Part shown: piece by piece, positions 44,951 to 55,900 of the stretch
Layout of the letters: each line of letters begins with the position of its first letter
Position numbering within the stretch: the first letter of the stretch is position 1
Notes under the pieces: model-generated
Databases searched by the model: none
Told to the model about the DNA's origin: nothing
Seen by the model: only the letters and a program-made list of their open reading frames with translations
DNA from: Zymoseptoria tritici IPO323
Lineage: Eukaryota; Ascomycota; Dothideomycetes; Mycosphaerellales; Mycosphaerellaceae
Length of the DNA stretch: 64,000 nt
Direction of reading: 5' to 3'
Assembly: GCF_000219625.1 (NCBI RefSeq)
Contig: NC_018211.1
Location: forward strand, 2,108,001-2,172,000
Program-made: the position numbers and the translations under genes

Positions 44951-45565
44951 ACACACGATCTGTGCGAACAAAGCAACAGTCTCCGAGGCCCGCGAAGAGA
45001 CCAACCTTTTTGAGCGACTTTTACTGATGAAGTCTCTGGCGATCGATAGAGTTGTCGGCAGTCCTGCGTGCTGTGCCCGTCTGTAGCTGTCTTGTGTGCA
45101 CGCAATGTAGGGCGAGAGCATGGTCGGCATACAGCAGGTGAGCACATCGGACGGACCACCTTTCGACCCTTGTCCACAGGCTGACGGCGCGATTAAAGGC
45201 ACTTGGTCAATCTGGCTCTGGATGTGCTCTCCTGATGACCACCAGCGTTGATCCGTCCGATCATCGATGCGCTCACAAGCTGTACGCAGTACGGACTCGA
45301 CGGCGGCCTGAAGTGGGCAGGGATAGAGATCTACCATGATTGTCCAGGCGATGCAGCGCTCCTGGAATCGAGCAAGAGTGAGCAACACCATACGAGAAAA
45401 GTAGTGAAGAGTTCCACATACCACCAAAACGCCTCCCCTTCTGTCGGTCTTGATCGTTATATATATACAGCCATGGCGACATGAGATGCAGAGTACATGT
45501 TCCTCCGGCATCTCGCCCAACTCCAAACTCCCTGCTAAAAGCTTTGACATCGCTCCATCCATGAA
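44951..45565 (-). other. Presumed 5' part and promoter of the cysteine-rich gene
   Basis: A long minus frame covers 45562-44690 in phase with the cysteine-rich exons. Its upstream part has no signal peptide and looks non-coding. A TATA-like ttatatatata lies at about 45,455-45,465. Confidence 0.3.
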
Positions 45566-46821
45566 TTACTTCTTCTCCCATTCGTTCCCAACATGCGCAA
45601 ACCAATTCGGTCGACAATCCTCCTTCTTCAGAAAATCCGCTCCGTCAAAAAACTTGCCCGCCTCACACCTACACTTGGGCGAGTTTGGACAGTTGAAGAA
45701 GGGAATGTGGCGGTATCCAATATCCTTGAACCAGTGGATCTTATTCCGGTCCTCGAGCAATCCCACGCCAATAGAATGAACGGGTGCATCGCCCCATCGC
45801 TCGTAGAAGAAGCCTCCAGCCCGATCCAGGTGCTCAAAGTAGGCCTCGTAAGCGGGTGATCGCCAGAAGTTCAAGTCGGCGATTTCGAAGTTGGACCAGA
45901 AATGGCACGTGCTGTAACCGTTCGCCAGACGATTCCATTCAGGTCGGTGATCCACATCTGTCAGCCATCCCATGGCATTGTTCTCAGCAATGTACTCTGG
46001 GTTGGACGACATGTATTTGAGCGTTTCCGGCCAGAGTGTCGGGATGGTATGAGGGTTGTCGTAGAGGTTGATCGTAAAGCCGTACGTCTTGTTGTGGTCC
46101 CGCATGAATCGGAAAACATCATAGTCCACATCGCAGAAGAAGTTGACGTGAGGCTCAACTCTCCAGTAGTATTGCATGTCCTTCAACGCTGGGTGCTTGT
46201 AGAAGAGGCCACTGTTCCATCGACACATCTGGTGATAGCTGTTCATCGAGGCATACTGGATGTTGTGCTCCTCCAAGATCTTACTGCTTTCTGCCATCAA
46301 GTCCAGATTCACCCATGATGGGATATCCCAATGCTCAGCTGGAATCACCTCGTATCGGCACTCCGCATTGGTGGCCTCCTGCGTCACTCTTTTGAACTCC
46401 TCCGTGAAAGGCACATCGTTGAAGAAAGTCCAAGGGTAGTTGAACTTGTGATTCCAAGTGGCCTCCAACTCTTTCATGCTGCCGACTATCTGTTCCATTT
46501 CGGAGTTTCGTACGAGAGTGAGCAGTGTGGCGTTTATGCGATCCGAGTTCTTGTTATCCGCAGCATAGTTGTTGCCTTTGACTCGATGTAGCGGTTCGGG
46601 AGGCTCCAGTGTTGCTAGGATAGTGTCAGTGGTGAGAATGGGCCTTGGGAAGGGTTGAAAGCCTCACGATCTAGGTTTGGATCTCGGACCATCGAATTGA
46701 CCTTTTCACTCCCGAGAGGTGCTCTTGTGACTTGAGGATTTTGCATGATGTGATAGAGAAGCACCACGAAGAGTGCCATGGTCACCAGCGCCAGGAAGCG
46801 GACTGGTTTGGGAATCGCCAT
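45566..46821 (-). CDS. Alpha-1,2-mannosyltransferase, KRE2/MNT1/KTR family (GT15)
   Basis: Exons 46821-46668 and 46614-45566 join over a 53-nt intron (gtgagg...cctag) to give 400 residues. The protein is a type II Golgi membrane protein: short cytosolic N-terminus, signal anchor FLALVTMALFVVLLYHIM (about 9-26), stem, then the GT15 domain. Diagnostic segments are NATLLTLVRNSEMEQIVGSM, HKFNYPWTFFND, YYWRVEPHVNFFCDVDYDVF (catalytic Glu region), YGFTINLYDNPHTIPTLW, STCHFWSNFEIADLNFWRS and GGFFYERWGDAPVHSIGVGL. The family adds alpha-1,2-mannose from GDP-mannose to O- and N-glycans of wall and secreted proteins. It is divergent from a gamma-tubulin complex gene. The C-terminus is short and complete (HVGNEWEKK). 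Confidence 0.9.
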
Positions 46822-47091
46822 GGTCGCGGAGAGGACTGTTTCCTAGTGTCGTGTCTCATGTGTCAGGCTGTTTCTGGGTCGCTGTGAGGTCAAACTGGCG
46901 ATGGATTGCTTTCACGATGAGTAGCTCGCGGAGAACGCGACTCGGGAAGCCGCTGAGAAGTCCGTTCGGGCCGATTTTGGCTGTTGTAGCCCTCCGTAGA
47001 GATGTTCGCCGACTGTACCACTTTCCGCGTCGGAAACGCGCTCGGTTTTCAAGAACATCAACATACACAAGATGCGCCGAAGGAGCTCGTT
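46822..47091. promoter_or_regulatory. Divergent promoter between GT15 and gamma-tubulin complex genes
   Basis: The two start codons are 270 bp apart on opposite strands (about 180 bp if the 47002 ATG is used). No clear TATA box. Confidence 0.5.
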
Positions 47092-49533
47092 ATGGCCCAT
47101 GCGGCAGTATTGAATGGCCTCACGCAGAAGCTCATAACAGCGGTCACTGGAGTCGACACAGGAGATCGCGCTTACAAGTCACTACGGGATCAAACGATCA
47201 AAGGCCTCAAAGACCAAAGCCATGCTCGAACCAATCAATTTGCCGTGAAGGCACAACTTGATGGACTTGCGGAAAAGTTCGAAGTCTTGAACAGGGAGGA
47301 TTTAGCACAGGCCTTCCAGACTCGTCTAGACGAGTTGCCCGCAGACCAAAGATGGATGCCAGAAATCTTGTCTCTTCTGCTGGAGCTCTCCGATCGGCCA
47401 GTGGAGAATACGGATGTAGAGGATGCTGAAAACGCGAATGCTCCGCCTGTCGAAGAGTCTACTTCCATTCTGGACGGCATATTCGCACGGGAAGCACGAG
47501 ATGAAGACGGACTCTGGGACGATGTGGAGCGAGGCTATCACTCGAGCGGAGACGATGATCCAGAGGACGACTCGGACCCGACCACATCAACACAGGCTAC
47601 TTCACTAGCTGAAGATGATGATGCTTCAATCGCCAGATTGCACCTGAGCACACCTGATGAAAGTGCGATCGCAGACGTCAAGGCAACGCGGGAGAGTTGG
47701 GGTGTTGAGGAGAGTCGCAGGAATGGCTATCTCTTGTCCGAGTTGGCCATCGTTCGTGAGATACTCTCGATGATGCATGGACTTCCCACGGATCTGTTCC
47801 ACACTGACGATTCGACCGGTCGGGTATCGCTGACACGGCGGGCCAAGTTGGCAACCACCAGCTCTCACTCTTTGTACGATGTACTGCATGGATGTGTCCA
47901 GACTGGCACAACGGTCAACTCGGTCCGACGATGGGTCGTCAGTAATCAAGATGTGGCTTGCATTCAGTCCATTCAGGCGGGGATGCAGAAGCATTTGGTA
48001 GCATTCGATATTGCTGTTTGTCGAATCGAGCAGACGTACGTATCGCCTGATTCAGCCGCAGTGGTCAGCGCCATAGGCGTGCAGACCGCCATCTCTGGTG
48101 CTGCGACCGCGCTCGTTCGGCTAGCGTCTCTGGTCAAGCGCTCGACCGAAGCGAAATATATTTCTCCATTCGTACTGCTCGATCTCTTGTACGACGAGAC
48201 CATTATCGCACAAATGACGGACAACGCCGAACTCTTCCAGTCTCTCGCTGCGATCTTCCTGGCCGGGCTGAGGACTTATCTTCGTCACGTTGCTGCATGG
48301 ATCAAGACGGGCTCTCTAGCGGCGAGGAACGACGGGACCTTTTTCGTGCTCGACTCCAACAAAAACTGCGAAGCCGGCAACCTCTGGCACGATCGCTTCG
48401 TTATGCGCACTCAACCGGATGGAGAACCACACATGCCCCGCTGCATGTTCGCATTGGCCGATAAGATGTTTGCGCTGGGAAAGAGTCGGTCTTTCCTCCA
48501 TCGGCTGCAACGACAAGACGGAGAGTCGCAGTCCGTCCACAAACTATCATCCGCAACGCCAACATTTGAAGCGTTGCTGCAAGCCCTGCGCGAGGACACT
48601 TTCATGCCTTTCTCACAGTTGCTTGGGCATACGCTTGAAAGCTGGATGTCAGATGTCAGCACTGACTGCACGCCACAGCTCCAGCAGCAGCTTTTGTCCA
48701 TGTGCGGCTTGAGCGAAGCTGTGGAAGCACTGCCATACGTCTACTTCGGAAGGGACGGCATCGCCTTCGCATCCCTCGCCGATAGTCTAATCAAGCGGAC
48801 TGGTAAAGGTCGGCAAATGACGGCCACAGATCAGTTCCTCCTCACTGAGCTCGCGCAGACTACCTTTGGCAACTTGCCTGGAGTCGATCCGGATAATGTC
48901 CATGTTACCATTGCCAAACCAGAAGCAACGTTGATCAGCGAATCCATCATACGCAGGCTCGAGGTATGCACGATCAGCTACAACGTGACCTGGCCTGTTC
49001 AGAACATTATCCGCTCTCCCAGTCCTGTCTCGCACTCGAAGGTCTTCGCTCTGCTTTTGCAGATACATTATGCCTCCAGTCTCCTGCAGGGCCGCTTCTT
49101 CGATATGCGAGCAGAGACAGCAAGCACATCGGATACGATCAAGCTCCGCCAACGCCTCTCATGCTTCACTAGCCTGATTAACGACTTTGTCACTACCACA
49201 GCACACACGCTCCACTCTGAACTGCAGGCGCGAATGCAAGCGGCCAAGGGCATTGATGCCATGGTCACCGTGTGGTCAGAGTACGAGCGACGTTTGCAGA
49301 CGAGTCTCATGCTGACCTCAAGACTTGAGCCAATCAAGGAAGGCATCATCGGTGTCCTTGAGATCAGTGAACATCTGGCGCGATCGATGGAGCCGAAGAG
49401 CGTGGCGGGTCTGTTGGAGCAGTTCGAAAGCAGCATGGCGTTTCTGGTCGCTGGTGTGAGAGGCGTGAGTCGTGCTGGAGGGGAGCCGGCGTTGGAGATG
49501 TTGGCTGAGAGGCTGGAGTGGAGTGTGAAGTGA
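47092..49533 (+). CDS. Gamma-tubulin complex component, probably GCP5-type (Spc97/Spc98 family)
   Basis: The single-exon protein has 813 residues from the ATG at 47092 (MAHAAVLNGLTQKLI); an in-frame ATG at 47002 would add 30. The motif LSELAIVREILSMMHGLPTD is the start of the conserved GRIP1 domain of gamma-tubulin complex proteins. YISPFVLLDLLYDETIIAQM and WPVQNIIRSPSPVSHSKVFALLLQIHYA are GRIP1/GRIP2 landmarks, the latter contacting gamma-tubulin in family members. The C-terminal part ends with FLVAGVRGVSRAGGEPALEM. An acidic linker lies at about residues 110-190. Such proteins nucleate microtubules at spindle pole bodies. The GCP5 rather than GCP4/6 assignment rests on overall pattern and is less sure. 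The last 42 bp of the gene are part of a segment duplicated in inverted orientation at 61.6 kb. Confidence 0.82.
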   Translation: MAHAAVLNGLTQKLITAVTGVDTGDRAYKSLRDQTIKGLKDQSHARTNQFAVKAQLDGLAEKFEVLNREDLAQAFQTRLDELPADQRWMPEILSLLLELSDRPVENTDVEDAENANAPPVEESTSILDGIFAREARDEDGLWDDVERGYHSSGDDDPEDDSDPTTSTQATSLAEDDDASIARLHLSTPDESAIADVKATRESWGVEESRRNGYLLSELAIVREILSMMHGLPTDLFHTDDSTGRVSLTRRAKLATTSSHSLYDVLHGCVQTGTTVNSVRRWVVSNQDVACIQSIQAGMQKHLVAFDIAVCRIEQTYVSPDSAAVVSAIGVQTAISGAATALVRLASLVKRSTEAKYISPFVLLDLLYDETIIAQMTDNAELFQSLAAIFLAGLRTYLRHVAAWIKTGSLAARNDGTFFVLDSNKNCEAGNLWHDRFVMRTQPDGEPHMPRCMFALADKMFALGKSRSFLHRLQRQDGESQSVHKLSSATPTFEALLQALREDTFMPFSQLLGHTLESWMSDVSTDCTPQLQQQLLSMCGLSEAVEALPYVYFGRDGIAFASLADSLIKRTGKGRQMTATDQFLLTELAQTTFGNLPGVDPDNVHVTIAKPEATLISESIIRRLEVCTISYNVTWPVQNIIRSPSPVSHSKVFALLLQIHYASSLLQGRFFDMRAETASTSDTIKLRQRLSCFTSLINDFVTTTAHTLHSELQARMQAAKGIDAMVTVWSEYERRLQTSLMLTSRLEPIKEGIIGVLEISEHLARSMEPKSVAGLLEQFESSMAFLVAGVRGVSRAGGEPALEMLAERLEWSVK

Positions 49534-49552
49534 AGGGCTGATGTGCATTGGC
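49492..49552 (+). repeat. One copy of a 61-bp inverted duplication (partner 61611-61671)
   Basis: The reverse complement matches 61611-61671 with two mismatches in 61 bases. It spans the end and stop codon of the gamma-tubulin complex gene. Confidence 0.85.
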
Positions 49553-50567
49553 ATCTGTCACGCGGCGTCCGAGCGATGATCAACTCGAAGATTGGCCTGT
49601 TGCCACAAACTCGGCCAGTATGCCATCGGCAAGTGCTTCCTGCCTAGGGGCATCAGGGCATCGCAATGGACGATCCAGCTCACCTTACGGTCTCCAATTA
49701 CGCTCACGCCCGCGTACGTGCAGTGAGACGGACCTCCGTGCTTATGAGCTAGCAAATTCTCCGGTCGGCTCTCGTCAACAGGGTCCATTGCCTCACATTT
49801 GCGAACGGTCCTAGGCCGGCCCTGCCAACGATGGCCGCGTGGAGAGTTCACGATGCACTCACTGTCTGGCATGAGATGGCCAGTAGATGTGCGGCTGTAG
49901 AAGAGGGCACCCACGTCGGCTTTAGTATTTTGAGCGTGCGGGTTGATCGGGTATGCCACTGGACAAACATGCCACCGAAGTGCATATATATGAAATGCGA
50001 TATGAGTCGATACTCTGAACTGGTTGTAGTCGACATAACTTAATCGGTTAGCTTCGTGGTACTACCACCTTAAGGTATCTTTAATGTTCACCGACTGCAG
50101 CTTCCGCTTTCAGCTTGCGATCTACGTCATTCACCGACTGCTTCAAGTTCTACCACGAGCAAGTTGAAGATGAAAAGACCACTATACCACACACCATACC
50201 CATTTGCCATACAGACTCATACGAACTTGATCCCACACTACTTCCACCTCCAATTCCAGCTCAACATTCACTCACACACTCGCCGCTAGCGAGCATTAGA
50301 TTGTCACGTGAAACGCTTCTCGAAGCTTCTACCCAGCCCACTCGACCTTGGACCTTGACGAAGGTGGACGGCTGCGTCTCCTTCTCATCGTCACACTCTC
50401 GCCTTCCTCTCTCTGCATCTGCAATTCAATCCTCTCAATCGCAAACTCAATTCGCCGCCAGCCATTGGCGCAAGAGCTGACATTCAGCGCGCAATCACCA
50501 CTGCTCAGCAACACCACGTCAACCTCACTCCGTTATACCGACTCGAACACACAAGCACGCCGCCACG
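49553..50567. other. Intergenic and long 5' flank of the DnaJ gene
   Basis: No other gene recognised. The 3' half is C/T/A-rich leader sequence of the DnaJ gene and holds a heat-shock element. Confidence 0.5.
50317..50329 (+). promoter_or_regulatory. Perfect heat-shock element upstream of the SIS1-type gene
   Basis: The sequence ttctcgaagcttc fits TTCnnGAAnnTTC exactly, three alternating nGAAn units, 239 bp upstream of the ATG. A further GAA at 50310-50312 adds a weaker, off-register half-site. Yeast SIS1 is a known Hsf1 target, so conserved Hsf1 control is likely. Confidence 0.65.
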
Positions 50568-51689
50568 ATGGTCTCCGACACGAAACTCTACGACGCCCTC
50601 GGCGTACCCGCGACAGCCTCCCAAGACGAAATCAAGAAAGCCTACCGCAAAAACGCCCTCAAGAACCACCCTGACAAGAACCCAGCCGGAGCAGACAAGT
50701 TCAAAGCCGCATCAGAAGCCTATGAGATTCTCTCAGACCCCGAGAAGAGACGGAACTATGACAACTACGGCTACGACTTCATAACAGGCAAGGCTGGCCC
50801 AGCGCCTGAGCCTGGTGAGAATCCGTTTGCGGGTGGTGGAGGCATGCCAGGTGGTATGGGAGGAATGCCTGGTGGATTTGGCGGAGGCGGAATGCCAGGT
50901 GGGACGTTTCACTTCAGCTCGGGAGGTGGTGGAAGAGGAGCGAGAGGATTTGGAGGGTTCAGCGATCCAAAAGACATCTTCGCAGAGTTTATGCGGGCAG
51001 GAGGAGGTGGTGGCATGGGCGGTGGAGGCGGCTTGGACGAGGACGACATCTTCGCAGCATTCGGAGGAGGTGGAGGATTTGGAGGAGGACGACCGAGTGG
51101 CGGCCGATCAACAAGCCAACCCTTTGGCGCACGGCGGCGAGAACCTGAGGTGGAGACAACAGTCGTGGAGAAGCAATTACCCGTCTCATTGGAGGAGATC
51201 TTCTCCGGTACCACGAAGAAGCTCAAAGTGCAACGCAAGACTTACGACTCGCAAACGGGCAAGCAGAGTTCCGAGGACAAGATTCTCAGCGTGCCGATCA
51301 AGAAAGGTCTCAAAGCGGGGAGCAAGATCAAGTATCCCGACATGGGCGACCAAGTCGAAGGAGGCGTGCAGGATCTACATTTCATCGTCAAGGAGAAGAC
51401 CCATCCGCTGTTCACGCGAGACGGCGATGACATCAAGCACACCGTGGAGATTGATCTGAAGGAGGCTTTGACAGGATGGAAGAGGACAGTACAAACTGTG
51501 GATGGAAAGCAGGTTTCGGTGTCGAACTCAGGACCTACACAACCGGAGTGGTCGGAGAGGTTCCCGAGTTTGGGAATGCCGAAGAGCAAGAGTCCGAATG
51601 TGAGAGGGGATTTCGTGGTTGGGGTGAAGATCAAGTACCCGTCGAGTTTGACGGCGGAGCAGAAGCAGAAGTTGAAGGAGATTTTGTGA
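50568..51689 (+). CDS. SIS1: Type II (class B) DnaJ/Hsp40 co-chaperone, Sis1/Psi1 type
   Basis: The single-exon 373-residue protein starts with a J domain ([23 protein letters not shown] at 34-36), which stimulates Hsp70 ATPase. A Gly/Phe/Met-rich region follows (about 75-190; repeated GGMPGG and FGGGGG blocks). Then come two C-terminal beta domains for client binding ([39 protein letters not shown]) and a dimerisation end ([20 protein letters not shown]). There is no zinc-finger CxxCxGxG region, which separates it from class A DnaJ proteins. Sis1-type proteins act with cytosolic and nuclear Hsp70 and are essential in yeast. A heat-shock element lies upstream. Start ATG at 50568 has a good context (acgATGG). 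Confidence 0.92.
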   Translation: MVSDTKLYDALGVPATASQDEIKKAYRKNALKNHPDKNPAGADKFKAASEAYEILSDPEKRRNYDNYGYDFITGKAGPAPEPGENPFAGGGGMPGGMGGMPGGFGGGGMPGGTFHFSSGGGGRGARGFGGFSDPKDIFAEFMRAGGGGGMGGGGGLDEDDIFAAFGGGGGFGGGRPSGGRSTSQPFGARRREPEVETTVVEKQLPVSLEEIFSGTTKKLKVQRKTYDSQTGKQSSEDKILSVPIKKGLKAGSKIKYPDMGDQVEGGVQDLHFIVKEKTHPLFTRDGDDIKHTVEIDLKEALTGWKRTVQTVDGKQVSVSNSGPTQPEWSERFPSLGMPKSKSPNVRGDFVVGVKIKYPSSLTAEQKQKLKEIL

Positions 51690-52250
51690 GGTGGCATGAG
51701 GCGAGGGGTAGGGGCATTTTACTTTAGCATGGCGAGGAGTTTGTTTGAGGAGGGTTCATTGGGTCAGTCTTGAGTGACCAAGGATGACTTCTAGCGTAAC
51801 GGGACAAATGAGATACGGACTCGCATAGAGCAATGATACCTATCTGTTCCATTCTTCTCTTTCAAAGCACGGCTGTGAAAGGTGTCCCAACTAGCATCGC
51901 TGTCGTCGTACGTGAAGTGGAGACCTCCAATTCGTCCATACCCGTCTTCAAGATCAAACACCTTGGTGCCTTGGAGCACATCACCTCCGTGGTCATCTGC
52001 AGCATCTAACGACAACGCCTACCTCCGTGCTCCCGCTCAAAGTGCACCGTCCAAGCCGACCGAGCGATAACTGTACGGTGAAAGTTGCGCGGGAAATTAG
52101 GGATCTGTGCATTGGGACCGTCGCTCTCAAGATCTTGTCGGCAATATGTCTCTACGATGTCGTGTGATATGCACCGCACGAGGTGGTCCTGATTGGTTTG
52201 GTTGAAGTGTTGCAGTTTGAGCGGAAGGATGGAGGTATTATCGCGGAAGG
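51690..52250. other. 3' flank of SIS1-type gene, possible gene remnant
   Basis: A minus frame at 52015-51791 contains protein-like text (DVLQGTKVFDLEDGYGRIGG) but no domain I recognise. It may belong with the decayed gene to its right. Confidence 0.35.
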
Positions 52251-52855
52251 CTATTTCTGCTTAACGCGAGTTACTCGGATCGCCGTGGGCTGCAGTGGTC
52301 GAGCATGGCGTAAGATGAAGTCGAGCCGTTCGAGGTGGCGCTCAAGGAGATCACACTCAGCGAGGCGGAGGAACTCATCGGCGAGAAGAGGGATAAGATG
52401 ATCGGCTAGGCGGCTGTAACGAACGACGAACATGCGGCAAACACGGAATCACGACAATGAAGTCGTCGAATGTACTTCACACCGGGAGAGGCAAGCTCGT
52501 CGAGGATGCTCACTCAGTCTCTACCAATAAAAGCATAAGTTGGAACTGTCTCTCCAGGATCGACTCGCTGACTGTGTCTAGCCCTTCGATGCCAGAGCTT
52601 CGGACGATCTCTTCGTCCGTGAGAAGAGCAAGACAGGAAGGTATTCAGTTGCCTGATGCAACGTCAGTCAACACGACGAGATCGCCGGCAGGAGGATGCG
52701 GCACCATGAAGACCGGCAGATCTATTGCTTACCATAGGGCAATGAATCCCTCCGCTCTGCCCAAGCTGCACAGTGGAAGTCAACCGAGCGAAACGAGTGC
52801 CGTCAAGATTAATCGGAGAGGTGATGCCGTCGAGATAGATTGACTGAGACACCAT
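52251..52855 (-). pseudogene. Degenerate minus-strand gene, function unknown
   Basis: Protein-like blocks follow each other in changing frames. In minus-strand order these are SIYLDGITSPINLDGTRFAR (near 52,830), AIDLPVFMVPHPPAGDLVVL (near 52,690), LALLTDEEIVRSSGIEGLDT (near 52,600), and FVVRYSRLADHLIPLLADEF then LRLAECDLLERHLERLDFIL (52,430-52,310). In-frame stops and shifts between blocks lack convincing splice sites. I interpret it as a broken gene; an unusual multi-intron gene is the alternative. Confidence 0.35.
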
Positions 52856-52968
52856 CAGACCTGTCTATGGGATTTCTTGCGAACATTTTCATTGGATCTA
52901 CTTGCTCATCAATCTATTCGTAACTTCGGCCGTAAAAACAAAACTTCAATCGCGGTCATCGTCACTCT

Positions 52969-55900
52969 TCATCGAGCCGACACAAGTGCCAGAATGCGCT
53001 CCTTGCAGTCTTGAATCTGCCCCTGCGCCAAACGTCTCTCTGCCGCCAGCTCCTCAGCAATCTCTCTACTGCGAGCATCCAGAGTCTCGAACTGAGCAGC
53101 AAAGGGCGCTCGCTGACCGGCAATTTGATGCGCCTCCGCTTCCAAGCGAGACTCTACAGCTGCGAGTCTCTGCTCGATTGCAGTAATAGCGCGAAGTTGC
53201 TCATCTCTCTCGTTGCAGAATGTAGCAAGACGAGCCTTGATGGTAGCCGCTTCATCGATCTCCTGTTGGCGCGCCGCAATTGCTTTCTCCTTCAACTCCA
53301 CCTCACGTTCTCGACGACTGACTGCCTCCTCACGGGCGCGGAACTCTGCCACCGTTCGAGCTGTGGACACGTCCCAATCAGCTTGCTCGCGCCGGAGAGT
53401 GACACGATCTTGGGCCATTGATTCCGGAGGGCTGCGCACTCTTGCCGTCGAAGGTCCCGCGACGGCCGGACGCGTGGAACTCATGCCGGGCTTCTCGCCA
53501 CCCTCGATCGTGAGGTCTGTGCCGGTCTCATCGCTAGATCGGTTCGCAGGAGGATCGAGCATCTGCACATCGGCCGAGCGCCTCTTGTACATTCCGAAAT
53601 GGGTAAGTTCTCCCTGTGAAGAAAGTCAGTAAAGTCACCGTTCATGCAAGTGTTGTTGGTACTCACTTCTATCCACGATTGTTGCGGAGTTTTTCTCCTC
53701 GGAAAGAGCTTCACGTCATCGAATTCGACCCAACGATCCTGCTCCGAATGCTCCTCCGCCACGTAGCCCTTGTAGTGACCGCCATTGACCCAATTGCTGA
53801 CAGCCGCAAGGTCATACATAACCGGACCGCTCTCGGCATCGTCAGCTCCGGCAACGCGTTGATGGGATGGCAGATTCCTCAAACTCGTGTACTTGGCAAG
53901 GTCGAGCACTTCCGGCATCTCGACGATGTTGAAATCATGGTGGTAGACGCCGCCGCGCCGAATGCCGAAGCAGATGTACTGTGCTGGTCTGGTGATACAG
54001 CGGTAGGACGTGTGGCAAGGCTCGTGGCTTGAATCGTGCTCGCACCGATGGCCATCGCCAGCAACAGGCTCGAGAGCCCATGCATCAAGCAGTTCGCCGA
54101 GGCGGAATGTCTGATTCGGATCAGCGCCTGTCTCGCTCGGGTCATCGCTTGAGGGCAAGTCCAGATAAATCATGTTGGTCATCTCAAATCCACGAGCAGT
54201 CACCGGGCAGGTCGAAGCCTTGCAAGGGATCTCGCGGACAACCTGCGTATAGAACATGGACGCCATGTCGCTCAGATTGCCTTCGTTGGACCAAGCGTCC
54301 CAGTAGGTCTGCGCATCGAGCTCGACGGGGTAAGGTGGTTTGCCAGCCTTGTTGTCCACTTCTTGCCGCTCCGAGATGCTCTCATATACTCCCCTCGATG
54401 CCGCATTCGAATTGTCCATCGCCGAACTAACACTGTCCAGAATGAGAGAAAAAGCCTGCGCTGACTCGTCCGACGCGTTGACGAATCTACTGTTGATGGC
54501 GTGAATGCGGTCGAGAATGTCTTGCGTGACCGATTCGCTCAGCTTCGCTCCGCCAGCATCGAGAGCCGAGAACAGGCTGCGCAAGCGCTGAATGAGACGC
54601 TGATAGTTCTGTACTCGCAGGCGGCGGAGTGCTGCGATCTGTGAGGCGTCGAGATCACGAATGAACTGACCTGCTGGGATAAAGAGCACGTCCTTCGATC
54701 CAGTCTCGGCCTTGAACAGCAATTTGCTATCATCGTTGAGTAGTCTCCGAAAGTCGACGTTTTGGCACAAGATCTGGCAGATATTGGATAGGTAGCAGGT
54801 GGCCCCAAGGTTGGACATGTTACGGTATTGGGAGACTGCCGATGCTGCTACTCGTCCACCAGCAGAAGTGGCTTCTGCTCTGGACACATTAGCGTCAGGA
54901 CGGGCAGGAGTATCGCCGATTCGGGATCTCGAGAGTCTGGGATCGCCGGCTGTTGCTTCGTCAAGAGCAACCATGCTGGATGCATTGACGATGTATTGCG
55001 CAGTCACCTCTGCATTGAGGTCGGGTAATGTACCAGGCCAGAGTGGGGGATTGTCGTGCTTCAGATTTTGCCGGAAGTCACGCCTAATCTCATCGGTCAG
55101 GTCATCGCGGTTACCTTTGGCAGAATTGGCGAGCCATGGCTCCACGCAAAGATTGAAGTTGTTCAAGTCGAAGCTGTCCAGCGAGATGGGCACACCATCG
55201 GCGAACCCGACGGACATCTCCTTAGAATGGTCGTTCTTTCCGGCGGAGAGATGGGTCGGATGATGGGTGTAGATGGAACATGGCACTCTGAACAGCTGCT
55301 GTGGATTTGGGCTGGGATTGTGCCTCCAGCATAACAGGAAGAAAATCCCGCAGATGAGCCTCGGAAGATCGAAGGTCGTCGTCCATCGCGAATTGCAATT
55401 TGCTCGTAGGGTGTTGAAATGAACGCCGATTACCGCGTACAGGAAGCACCACGAATATTCGGTCGGAACTGGGCCGCCGTGGAAGGGATAGGGCACATCA
55501 TTCACCCGAGGGAATTGGAAGTCGAATAGAGCCTCGATGGACTCAATGAAGTCTTGGACGTCGATTAACTCCGGAAGATTTGCCTCGAATTTAGAGACGG
55601 TCACTGTTCGGATTCTCCACAGTTGTGACAAGTCCTCGTGCGACTCTTGCTCTTTAAGAGTTTCGCAGCCTGCAAGAGTAGCAACTCCAGTCTGACACTG
55701 ATGTTGGAACTCTACGAGAAAGGACGGATCGTATGTTGTCTCGAGACGCAGCGTTTTGGACCATGGAACCTGAGAGCGTATCAAATGAAGGTTGTCCAGC
55801 CGTGCGATGCCATCGTCAATCTCAGGCTGCGTCTCGGAGGCATCGAGTTGATGGTAGACCTTTAGTAAGATGGATGGAAAGGTCCCGCAGAGTACGTTTC

